A stretch of 64,000 nt of DNA from JASHPR01 sp963842355. GTDB taxonomy: Bacteria > Actinomycetota > Actinomycetes > Streptosporangiales > Streptosporangiaceae. Below are positions 16,447 to 23,215 of the stretch, piece after piece. The notes beneath the pieces were generated by a model. That model did no database searches and was not told the origin of the DNA. It saw nothing but the letters and a program-made list of their open reading frames with translations. Within the stretch, counting starts at the first letter, position 1. Each line of letters opens with the position of its first letter. Location: the NCBI GenBank assembly GCA_963842355.1, contig CAWJGC010000011.1, forward strand, positions 124,001 to 188,000, read 5' to 3'. The position numbers and the translations under genes are program-made.

Positions 16447-16925
16447 CTGCCGGGCCAGCCGGGCCGGCCGGCTCCGCTCGCCGCGTCGGCGCTCTTGATC
16501 TCGGTCAGCGCGAGCAGCGCCGATCGCATGGCCTCGATCTGCTCGGGCGATACCCGCTCCTGGAGCTGGGCGTCGACCGCCTCCACGCCGCGCAGCACGG
16601 CCGCCACGACCTGCAGCCCGCGTTCGGTCAACTCGAGCACGATCCGGCGGCGGTCATCCGGATCGGGACCGCGCTCGAGATAACCCCGGCTCACCAGGAC
16701 GTCGATCAGCTGGCTGACGGCCTGCTTGGTGACGCCGAGCTGGCCGGGCAGGTCCGCCCGGGGACCGCCCGTGGTGTCGATGCCCGCCAGGATGAACGCG
16801 CCGTTCCTCGGCAGGTCGTCGATGCCGACGGCGTGCAGCTGCGCCCGGATCGAGCGGGCGTACGCGCCGCGCGCGGAACGCATCAGGGTGGGCGTGGCGA
16901 GTTCGTTCGTGTCCGGTTCGTCCAT
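16122..16925 (-). CDS. MarR family transcriptional regulator, reading frame runs on over the VOC gene
   Basis: 267 aa as an open frame. Residues 1-150 are a normal MarR protein: RSARGAYARSIRAQLHAVGI, RADLPGQLGVTKQAVSQLID, VLVSRGYLERGPDPDDRRRI and VLELTERGLQVVAAVLRGVE. After residue ~152 the frame stays open antiparallel in phase to the VOC gene and becomes Arg/Pro/Ser-rich noise, so the natural stop appears to be lost. One base shift would give PARLARQLRRF, which looks more like a true C-terminus. It starts the MarR-VOC-NUDIX operon and is likely its repressor. The promoter suggests leaderless mRNA. Confidence 0.8.
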   Translation of the reverse strand: MDEPDTNELATPTLMRSARGAYARSIRAQLHAVGIDDLPRNGAFILAGIDTTGGPRADLPGQLGVTKQAVSQLIDVLVSRGYLERGPDPDDRRRIVLELTERGLQVVAAVLRGVEAVDAQLQERVSPEQIEAMRSALLALTEIKSADAASGAGRPGWPGSCAASARSSRCATWPPPWPTTRRWASTPGPTPPATSTGSPTGKAPGCTWPPTPDTIPPTASGRRTCTYGMPTPCMRSGAGRASAARPGPSARRPTGSVRARTPTRTAT

Positions 16926-16931
16926 GTTGTC

Positions 16932-16960
16932 ACCATACCTGCAACATTATTGATAGTCAA
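16932..16960 (-). promoter_or_regulatory. MarR gene promoter with overlapping dyads
   Basis: On the minus strand TTGACT (16955-16960) and TATGGT (16932-16937) are separated by exactly 17 bp. The -10 ends 6 nt before the MarR ATG, predicting a leaderless transcript. The promoter is unusually AT-rich for this genome. It is overlapped by TTGA-N3-TCAA (16950-16960) and flanked by TGTTG-N12-CAACA (16925-16946), both plausible MarR half-site pairs. Confidence 0.6.
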
Positions 16961-17068
16961 ATTTCTTGAATACTTTACTGCCCGCTGGCGGCCGGCCGCC
17001 GCAGGCCGCGCCACCGGGTGGGTGTTAGCCCGCGGCAGGGGGGCCGATTTCATGATCTAGAACTTAAG

Positions 17069-17605
17069 TGCATGAAATGGGCGCGCAGATGATCAACACG
17101 CCGGTTTGACCATGGATCCGGCGCCCGGTTACCCGACCCAGGCGCCGGTCAGCGGACAACGCGGCTGGCCGGGGGCTGGCGCCAGGCCGGACAGCCCGCC
17201 ACCGTCCAACCATTTGCCCCCGTTTCGCAGTCTTCGTCCCGGCCGCAGGCCCGCCGCCCCGGCATCCCCGGCCGCCGCCCCGGCATCCCCGGCCGCCGCC
17301 CCGGCATTCCCCGGCCGCCGTCCCGGCATTCCCCGGCCGCCGTCCCGGCATCCCCGGCCGCCGTCCCGGCATTCCCCGGCCGCCGCCCCGCCATCCCCGG
17401 CCGCCGCCCCGCCATCCCCGGCATCCCCGGCCGCCGCCCCGGCATCCCGGCCCGTGAATGCGACTTTGGTGTACACCCGTGTACAGCAGACGCACATTCA
17501 TCGCCCGGTTCGCCGGGAACGGGAGCCGGCAACGGAACCGGCGGGACCCGAAACGCCGGAAATGCCGGAATTCAGGGCATAGATCATGGGCACCGCCCGG
17601 CCAGG
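17069..17605. repeat. Dispersed repeat, copy 1 (with 21-22 bp tandem array and 46-nt palindrome)
   Basis: This segment is nearly identical to the reverse complement of 59168-59590 and partly to 53696-53870. It holds: a left flank beginning TGCATGAAATGGGCGCGCAG; about eight tandem units of 21-22 bp with core CCCCGGCATCCCCGGCCGCC (roughly 17256-17446, one unit with a 9-bp internal duplication); a 46-nt imperfect palindrome at 17455-17500 (outer TGAATG/CATTCA, inner TGTACAC-cc-GTGTACA); and a right flank ending GAATTCAGGGCATAGATCAT. Boundaries are estimated by eye from loss of similarity. No transposase or convincing gene lies inside. It sits between the MarR and PPK2 genes; 17606-17791 shows nothing else. 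Confidence 0.85.
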
Positions 17606-17791
17606 CGCCGGGCGGGCTCCGCCGCGCCCCGGTCCGCAGCCCCGCTTACCACCAGGCTGACCGCCGCGAGGCACAGCAGCGGGTTATTCCGCGACGAGCC
17701 CAAGACATGGTTTTCGGTCCCAGATCACCGGACACCGCCCCGGCCGGGCGTGTTGGCAGCGGTCGCGGCCGCCGACGGGCATGGTGAGGAT

Positions 17792-18703
17792 ATGGACAAG
17801 CATCTGCGTTTCCTGAGGGACGTCACCGATCCGCTGCGGGTGGCCCCGGGGAGCAAGGTCCGGCTGAGCCGCGACCACGACCCGGCCCATACCGGGCCGG
17901 TCACGCACCAGGAGGCCGGCCCGCTGCTCGCCCGCGGTGTCGAGCTACTCACCGAGTACCAGGACCGGCTGGCCGCCCAGGACACCTACGGCCTGCTCGT
18001 CGTGCTCCAGGGAATCGACGCCTCGGGCAAGGACGGCACCGTCAAGCACGTGATGAGCGGCGTGAACCCCCAGGGCGTGGAGGTCAGGGCGTTCAAGCAG
18101 CCGTCGGCGGAAGAACTCAACCACGACTTCCTCTGGCGCTACCAGCGCGCGCTGCCCGGGCGGGGCCGGATCGGCATCTTTAACCGGTCCCACTACGAGG
18201 AGGTGCTGGTCGTCCGGGTCCATCCGGAACTGCTGACGGCCGAGCGGCTGCCCGCGGCCGCCGCCAAGCGCAACGTCTGGGCCCGGCGCTACCGGGAGAT
18301 CAACGACTGGGAGCGCTACCTGGTCGCCAACGGCATCGGCGTCGTCAAGGTCATGCTCAACCTGTCCAGGCAGGAGCAGGCCAGGCGGTTCCTCAGGCGC
18401 ATCGACCGGCCGGAGAAGAACTGGAAGTTCTCGGCCAGCGACATCCGGGAGCGCCACTACTGGGACGAGTACCAGCGGGCGTTCAACGACATGCTGACGC
18501 ACACCAGTACGCCGTGGGCCCCCTGGTACGTCGTGCCCGCCGACCACAAGTGGTTCACGCGGCTGGCCACGGCAGCGGTCGTAGTTCAGGCGCTCGCCGC
18601 CATCGACCCGAGGTACCCGCCGGCTGACCCCGCCGCCGACGAGGAAATGGCGCAGGCCAGGGCGGAGCTACTGGCGGAGCCGGGCGTGTCCCCGTCAGCG
18701 TGA
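17792..18703 (+). CDS. PPK2 family polyphosphate kinase
   Basis: 303 aa. PPK2 enzymes move phosphate between polyphosphate and nucleotides. Motifs: Walker A LQGIDASGKDGT (residues 72-83), Walker B-like GRIGIFNRSHYEEVLVVRVH, and the lid-module residues in WKFSASDIRERHYWDEYQRA. The DYWDEY-like C-terminal helix and the VVPADHKWFTRLA segment are typical. Length fits single-domain PPK2. The ATG at 17792 has GTGAGGAT upstream; the frame from 17750 is not preferred. Whether it makes ADP from AMP or NTP from NDP (class I, II or III) cannot be settled by eye. Confidence 0.92.
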   Translation: MDKHLRFLRDVTDPLRVAPGSKVRLSRDHDPAHTGPVTHQEAGPLLARGVELLTEYQDRLAAQDTYGLLVVLQGIDASGKDGTVKHVMSGVNPQGVEVRAFKQPSAEELNHDFLWRYQRALPGRGRIGIFNRSHYEEVLVVRVHPELLTAERLPAAAAKRNVWARRYREINDWERYLVANGIGVVKVMLNLSRQEQARRFLRRIDRPEKNWKFSASDIRERHYWDEYQRAFNDMLTHTSTPWAPWYVVPADHKWFTRLATAAVVVQALAAIDPRYPPADPAADEEMAQARAELLAEPGVSPSA

Positions 18704-18723
18704 CGACGGTTACGGACGATCGC

Positions 18724-19566
18724 CTAATGACCCGTCCGGCCCGCCCGCCCGGCCGGTCGCCGTGACCGCCCCGGGGCCGGCCCCGGGCGCTGGCTCGGGA
18801 TCGCGGGCTGGTCGTGCGGGCCGGCCAGCAGGTCCTGGATCCGGATCTTCGTGTTGATCACCGGCCGCCGGAAGCGTTCTTCGCGGCGGCTGGCCCTGGC
18901 GAGCTTCCCGGCCCGCTCCCGGTAGCGCCAGCGCGCCCACGGCGATCCGGGCCTGGCCAGTCGGATGGCGCCGACGACGAAGAGCGGCGGCACGAACAGG
19001 CCGAACAGCCCGGTCCAGAGCTTCCCCTTGAGCAGGGTGATCGACGCGAGCACAAACAGCGAGGCCACCGCCAGGTGCAGCGTCGTGACCGCACCGGGGC
19101 TTCCGGGCAGCAGCCGCTGGTAGTCGCGGACGTTCTTCACCCCGACCGGGGAGACCCCCATCAGCAGCAGCCCGGTCACGCCGACGGCGATGAACACCGC
19201 GTCGATCGACACCCGCCCCTCGTTGCTCCAGTAGACGTCGCGCAGGTGCAGGATCAGCGCGAATTCGTCGAGCACCAGCGCGGTACCGAGCCCGAACAGG
19301 ACCGCCGGCCCCGACCGCCAGGCCAGGGAGTGCAGCGGCGCGGCCAGCTCGGCCACCCCGCCGATGCCCATGAACACCACGCCGAAGACCATGTGGTGGA
19401 CGTGCACGTCGCCGGCGGTGACGTTGCCCGGCCACCAGCGGACCTGGGCGCGGATAAGCCGAACCGACAGGCGGATGAAGCCGAAGCCGACCACGAACGT
19501 CACGAAGAAGCAGAACAGCGGCAGCCGGCCAGTACTGACGATCTGCTGCTGGAACCAACCGGACAT
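18724..19566 (-). CDS. Integral membrane protein, function unknown
   Basis: 280 aa. Seven or so hydrophobic helices, including LPLFCFFVTFVVGFGFIRLS, HHMVFGVVFMGIGGVAELA, AVLFGLGTALVLDEFALILH and LFVLASITLLKGKLWTGLF. A conserved-looking HVHHMVFG motif after the first helix and the acidic LVLDEFALILHLRDVYW could bind metal, but this is inference. The basic C-terminal tail is cytosolic and ends Arg/Pro-rich. The start is chosen at MSGWFQQQIVST; the longer frame to 19818 is low-complexity and contains the tandem repeat at 19633. Convergent with PPK2. Confidence 0.72.
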   Translation of the reverse strand: MSGWFQQQIVSTGRLPLFCFFVTFVVGFGFIRLSVRLIRAQVRWWPGNVTAGDVHVHHMVFGVVFMGIGGVAELAAPLHSLAWRSGPAVLFGLGTALVLDEFALILHLRDVYWSNEGRVSIDAVFIAVGVTGLLLMGVSPVGVKNVRDYQRLLPGSPGAVTTLHLAVASLFVLASITLLKGKLWTGLFGLFVPPLFVVGAIRLARPGSPWARWRYRERAGKLARASRREERFRRPVINTKIRIQDLLAGPHDQPAIPSQRPGPAPGRSRRPAGRAGRTGH

Positions 19567-19632
19567 GACCACCCCTACCAGGCGGGCGGCTACCTGGCTC
19601 TGCTCTATAGTAGGCGCGCCGCGCCCGGGCCG

Positions 19633-19684
19633 CCTGGCTGTCCGTACCGCCGGGCTCTCCTGGCTGTCCGTACCGCCGGGCTCT
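19633..19684. repeat. 26-bp perfect tandem duplication
   Basis: CCTGGCTGTCCGTACCGCCG plus GGCTCT occurs twice back to back (19633-19658 and 19659-19684) with no mismatch. It lies upstream of the membrane-protein gene at 19566, in the 341-bp gap before the PLPQR-repeat gene. It may be a promoter duplication. The rest of the gap holds only the inverted repeat GAACAGC-N8-GCTGTTC at 19858-19879. Confidence 0.75.
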
Positions 19685-19907
19685 GGCGACCGGGGTAACC
19701 CCCGGAAAAGCGCTGGATCGGGGGCACGAGTGCACCCGATCGGCGCTAGCGTCGCCGGTCCGGGAGTAGCATCGAGTCCTGGGCCGGATCCACCGCCAGC
19801 CAAATGGCCTTGCCGCACCAGCGTGTCCCCGCGAGCATGCCGCAGCCGGACTACTACGAACAGCTCGCACGGGCTGTTCCGGGACCGAACATCTGAGAAC
19901 GACGATC

Positions 19908-21461
19908 ATGTCTAATGAATCCCGAATACCATACGGCAGCGTGACTGACTCCAGCGAGGCGGCGGAACCGCTGCCCCGGCGGCAACCGCTCGCCCGGAGC
20001 GCAGACGCGCGGCCGCAGCCGGACGAACCGCTGCCCCAGCGCGAGGAGTCCGTCTTCCAGCCCAGGGAACCGCGGGCCCAGCGCGAGGAGTCGGTCTTCC
20101 TCCCCGGAGTACCCCTCCCGGAGCGCGAGCCGCAGCCGGAACCGCTGCCCCGGCGCGGAGAGTCGGTCTTCCAGCCCAGGGAGCCTTCGCCCCGGCGCGA
20201 GCCGCTGCCCCAGCGCGACCCCCTCCCCCAGCGCGAGCCGCTGCCTCAGCGCGAGCCGCTGCCTCAGCGCGACCCCCTCCCCCAGCGCGAGCTCCTGCCC
20301 CGCCGCGGAGAGTCCGTCTTCGAGCCGGCGCAACCGCAGCCGCAGCACGACTCCCTGCCCCGACGCGAGCCCCTGCCCCAGCGTGAGGCCCTGCCCGGGC
20401 GCGACCCCCTGCCCCAGCGCGGAGAGTCCGTCTTCGAGCCGGCGCAACCGCAGCCCCAGCGCGACCCGCTGCCCCAGCGCGACCCGCTGCCCCAGCGCGA
20501 CCCCCTCCCCCAGCGCGAGCCGCTGCCCCGCCGCGGAGAGTCCGTCTTCGAGCCGGCGGAACCGCTGCCCCAGCGCGAGCCCCTGCCCCAGCGCGACCCC
20601 CTGCCCCAGCGCGACCCCCTGCCCCAGCGGGAGCCGCTGCCCCGCCGCACCGGCCGCACCCGTCGCTCGGGCCGCCACCGCAGTCCGCACCGGCTGACCC
20701 TGCCCTCCGACGCGCCGACCCTCCTGCTCGCCGTGCCGGGCCGGGCGTGCGCGGCCAGCGACGCGGTCAGCGAGGAAGTCGCCGCCGCGGCCCGGCTGTC
20801 CTGCCAGGGCGCCAACGTCCAGGTGGGCTACCTGGAAGGCACCGAGCGCCGTCTCGACGAGGCGCTGGCCGAACTGGCCGACGGGCCCTGGCCCGCTCTG
20901 GCGGTGGTGGTCCCGCTGCTGGCCGGGCCCCATCCCTGGGCGGATGCGGGCCTGCAGGGGGCCGTCGCCGAGGTGGGCGGGGAGGTCGTGGTGGCCGAGC
21001 ACCTCGGCCCGCATCCGCTGCTGGCCGAGGCGCTGCACTCCCGCCTCGCCGAGGTGGGCCTGGCCCGGGAGAGCCGCGCCCGCGGGCTCAGCATCAGCAC
21101 GGTCGCGAACGGCGTCCTGGTGCTGGCCGACCGCGGCGACGACGCGGTCCGCGCGGCGGGCGTGGCCGCGGTCCTGCTGGCCGGACGGCTGGCCGCCCCG
21201 GCCGTGCACGCGTCGATCGATGACCCGCAGGGCATCGACGCCGCCGTGACGCGACTGCGCGATATGGGTGCCTCACGCGTGGCCATCGCTCCGTGCGTCA
21301 TCGGGCCGGAGACCGATCCGCGCGAAATCGACGCCGTCAGCACGGCGGCCGGCGCCCTGGCCGCCCCGCCGCTCGGCGGCCACCCGGCGATCGGCCAGTT
21401 GGTCGCGATGCGCTACGGCAACGCGCTCGTCGGCCTGCGCCCCGCCGGCACCATGGGCTGA
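19908..21461 (+). CDS. PLPQR-repeat protein with degenerate CbiX/sirohydrochlorin-chelatase-like domain
   Basis: 517 aa. Residues ~15-245 are a low-complexity array of PLPQRD/PLPQRE hexads broken six times by a [G/E]ESVF(Q/E/L)P motif. Residues ~265-510 contain two CbiX-like halves (TLLLAVPGRACAASDAVSEE; GISTV-like ARGLSISTVANGVLVLADRG; GASRVAIAPCVIGPETDPRE). In true chelatases the first strand ends in a metal-binding AHGSR; here it reads AVPGR, so the catalytic His is missing, although GPHPWAD keeps a His near the second site. It is therefore more likely a binding or regulatory protein than a chelatase. No cobalamin or sirohaem genes are nearby. Cytosolic, no signal peptide. Confidence 0.78.
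   Translation: MSNESRIPYGSVTDSSEAAEPLPRRQPLARSADARPQPDEPLPQREESVFQPREPRAQREESVFLPGVPLPEREPQPEPLPRRGESVFQPREPSPRREPLPQRDPLPQREPLPQREPLPQRDPLPQRELLPRRGESVFEPAQPQPQHDSLPRREPLPQREALPGRDPLPQRGESVFEPAQPQPQRDPLPQRDPLPQRDPLPQREPLPRRGESVFEPAEPLPQREPLPQRDPLPQRDPLPQREPLPRRTGRTRRSGRHRSPHRLTLPSDAPTLLLAVPGRACAASDAVSEEVAAAARLSCQGANVQVGYLEGTERRLDEALAELADGPWPALAVVVPLLAGPHPWADAGLQGAVAEVGGEVVVAEHLGPHPLLAEALHSRLAEVGLARESRARGLSISTVANGVLVLADRGDDAVRAAGVAAVLLAGRLAAPAVHASIDDPQGIDAAVTRLRDMGASRVAIAPCVIGPETDPREIDAVSTAAGALAAPPLGGHPAIGQLVAMRYGNALVGLRPAGTMG
20186..20652 (+). repeat. 18-bp tandem repeats encoding PLPQR(D/E) hexads
   Basis: Within the gene above, 18-bp units close to CCGCTGCCCCAGCGCGAG or CCCCTGCCCCAGCGCGAC recur many times in clusters separated by GGAGAGTCCGTCTTCGAGCC. 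Units differ mainly at the last base (Asp or Glu) and in silent positions. The array will be prone to slippage and copy-number change. Confidence 0.85.
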
Positions 21462-21510
21462 GAGTGTCGGCCCGGGCCAGCCGGGAATCATCTCAACTAC
21501 GGCATCTCAA

Positions 21511-21548
21511 CCACGGTGCACCCTCGCCACGGTGCACCTCGACCACGG
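21511..21548. repeat. 16-bp direct repeats containing GTGCAC upstream of YegP-like gene
   Basis: CCACGGTGCACC occurs at 21511-21522 and 21527-21538, with a third partial CCACGG at 21543-21548, a 16-bp period. Just upstream, TCTCAACTACGG and TCTCAACCACGG form another short repeat. The set ends 10 bp before the start codon, overlapping the expected promoter or leader. It could be an operator array or simple slippage. Confidence 0.5.
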
Positions 21549-21558
21549 GGGGAAAGAC

Positions 21559-21744
21559 ATGAGCGGCAAGTTCGTCCTCGAGAAGGGCAGCACGGGCAAG
21601 TACCACTTCAACCTCCTGGCGGGCAACGGGCAGATCATCGCGACCAGTCAGCGTTACGAAAGCCGGGAGTCCGCACTGCACGGGATCGAGTCGGTGAAGA
21701 CCAATGCCCCCGGCGCCAAGACGGACGACAAGACCGGCGAGTAG
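21559..21744 (+). CDS. YegP family (DUF1508) protein
   Basis: 61 aa. Single DUF1508 module: KFVLEKGSTGKYHFNLLAGN, GQIIATSQRYESRESALHGI, ESVKTNAP. The KY.F.L.A.NG.II..SE.Y.S...A..GI.SV pattern is diagnostic. Family members are small, often stress-linked proteins of unknown biochemical role. GGGGGGAAAG precedes the ATG. The frame starting at 21268 overlaps the previous gene and is rejected. Confidence 0.88.
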   Translation: MSGKFVLEKGSTGKYHFNLLAGNGQIIATSQRYESRESALHGIESVKTNAPGAKTDDKTGE

Positions 21745-21960
21745 CACCAGCGCCAGCACCAGCGGTTCGCTGTAGCGGCGGGCGCCCGCATTCGGGACCG
21801 GCCCGGCGGATCGGGCATTGACAACGACGACTCCGCTGCGCTGAGCTTCCTACTGCGGGCGCCGCGGCCGCGGATGCAATCGTGTGCCGAGTTCTTCGCC
21901 CGGCCGGGCCGCTGCTTCCGTCAGGCGGCGGCAAAGATCACCCAGAGAGGTTGAGCGGCA

Positions 21961-22776
21961 GTGAGCGAATGGGACGCGACGTCGCCGGAGGGCAAGCCCA
22001 CCATCCTCCGCGTCGTCCGCAACGAGGCGGAACGGCTTTTCGAACTTGCGGAGCAGCCCGGTGCCTGGGACGCGCCGACCGCCTGCGAGGACTGGAAGGT
22101 CAAGGACATCGTCGGCCATCTCATCGACACGACCGAGGGCTACTTCAAGGCCTTCGACACCGCCCGCAGCGGCGCTGAGGCGCCGGCCGCTTACGGGCTG
22201 CCGGGAATGCACGAGCGGGCCGGCGAGCAGGCGACGTCCTTCCGCGACCTGTCACAGCAGGAGACGATGGACCGGGTGCGCGGCGATCTGGACAAGATGA
22301 TGGGCATCCTCGAGCCGCTCACGGCCGAGGAATGGACCGGGCTCATGGTGCCGCACTACTACATGGGCCCGCTGCCCGCGTTCTTCTACGCCGCGGGCCA
22401 GCTCATGGACTATGGCGTGCATTCCTGGGACATCGTCCAGGGCACCGGCCGGGCGCACGGGATCTCCGGTGACGCGGCCGACCTGCTGGTGCCGTTCATG
22501 TTCGTGCTCTGGCAGTCGACCATCAAGCCCGATGCCGACCTCAGCCCGTTCACGATCGGCATCCGGGTGACCGGCCGGAACGGGGGCCAGTACCGGGTAT
22601 CCGTCAACGACCAGGGCATGCAGTACGAACCGGGTGACGTCGACGACCTGTCCACAGTGCTCGATTTCGACGCCGGGAGCCTGGTTCTCACTACGTTCGG
22701 CCGCAGCAATTCGGGCACGGTACGCGGTAATCTGGCCCTCGCGGACCGTTTCCTTAACCTGTTTTTCCCGATCTAG
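21961..22776 (+). CDS. Maleylpyruvate-isomerase-N-like (DinB/MDMPI superfamily) protein
   Basis: 271 aa. The N-terminal ~150 residues are a four-helix DinB-like bundle of the mycothiol-dependent maleylpyruvate isomerase family: RVVRNEAERLFELAEQPGAW, TACEDWKVKDIVGHLIDTTE, LPAFFYAAGQLMDYGVHSWD. His in GHLID and in YGVHSWD are the usual metal ligands. The C-terminal ~100 residues are a beta-rich SCP2-like domain. These proteins are linked to mycothiol-dependent detoxification in actinomycetes. GTG start with GAGAGG upstream. Substrate unknown. Confidence 0.82.
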   Translation: MSEWDATSPEGKPTILRVVRNEAERLFELAEQPGAWDAPTACEDWKVKDIVGHLIDTTEGYFKAFDTARSGAEAPAAYGLPGMHERAGEQATSFRDLSQQETMDRVRGDLDKMMGILEPLTAEEWTGLMVPHYYMGPLPAFFYAAGQLMDYGVHSWDIVQGTGRAHGISGDAADLLVPFMFVLWQSTIKPDADLSPFTIGIRVTGRNGGQYRVSVNDQGMQYEPGDVDDLSTVLDFDAGSLVLTTFGRSNSGTVRGNLALADRFLNLFFPI

Positions 22777-22779
22777 GCG

Positions 22780-23025
22780 TTATCGGCGGGAACAGCCGAA
22801 CGGCGTATGCGTTTCCGCGGCTTCCTGCCAGCGTAGCTGCCCCGCCAGCTCGCTGGCGGAGGTCGCGTGCACCGAGAATGACGGGGCGCCCTGGTGAAAG
22901 TCCTGGATGAACCCGCCTCGCCGGCACGCGTGCCATCCGGTCTCCTGGTCGGCCCAGATCCGCCAGCGCGGGAACAACTCCGCGAGCGCCTCGACGCCGG
23001 CATCGGCCAGTACTGCCGCAGACAC
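22780..23025 (-). CDS. Small conserved-type hypothetical protein
   Basis: 81 aa. VLADAGVEALAELFPRWRIW, ADQETGWHACRRGGFIQDFH, then FSVHATSASELAGQLRWQEA. The FPRW.IW...GWHA.R.G pattern is common to very small actinomycete proteins of unknown function, often found near regulators. Convergent with the MDMPI-like gene, with only 3 bp between the stops. No ribosome binding site is obvious. Confidence 0.65.
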   Translation of the reverse strand: MSAAVLADAGVEALAELFPRWRIWADQETGWHACRRGGFIQDFHQGAPSFSVHATSASELAGQLRWQEAAETHTPFGCSRR

Positions 23026-23215
23026 CCCGCGCTCCTCCCTTCAGCGCGCCGCCACGGCCGCGCTTTGTTCATGACAGGGATACGAATTGTTCTGACTAGA
23101 GATACCAGCAGGCCTACCACCGCGAGAGTGCTTCGGCCTCAGCTTCTGACCACATGGTACGTGAGCCTCCGGCCGCCCCATAGGCGTGCGCCGACGGGGG
23201 CCGTGAGGGAATCCC

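Noticed and set aside
17106..17582. Pro/Ala-rich small protein encoded by the dispersed repeat (same frame open in copies 1 and 3)
   Set aside because: Copy 2 has an extra base before the shared palindrome, units of 21 and 22 bp mix within the array, and there is no ribosome binding site or domain. The frame agreement of copies 1 and 3 keeps a small doubt.
19858..19879. LexA box GAAC...GTTC upstream of the PLPQR gene
   Set aside because: The half-sites are 14 nt apart (GAACAGC-N8-GCTGTTC), too far for LexA, which needs a 4-nt centre.
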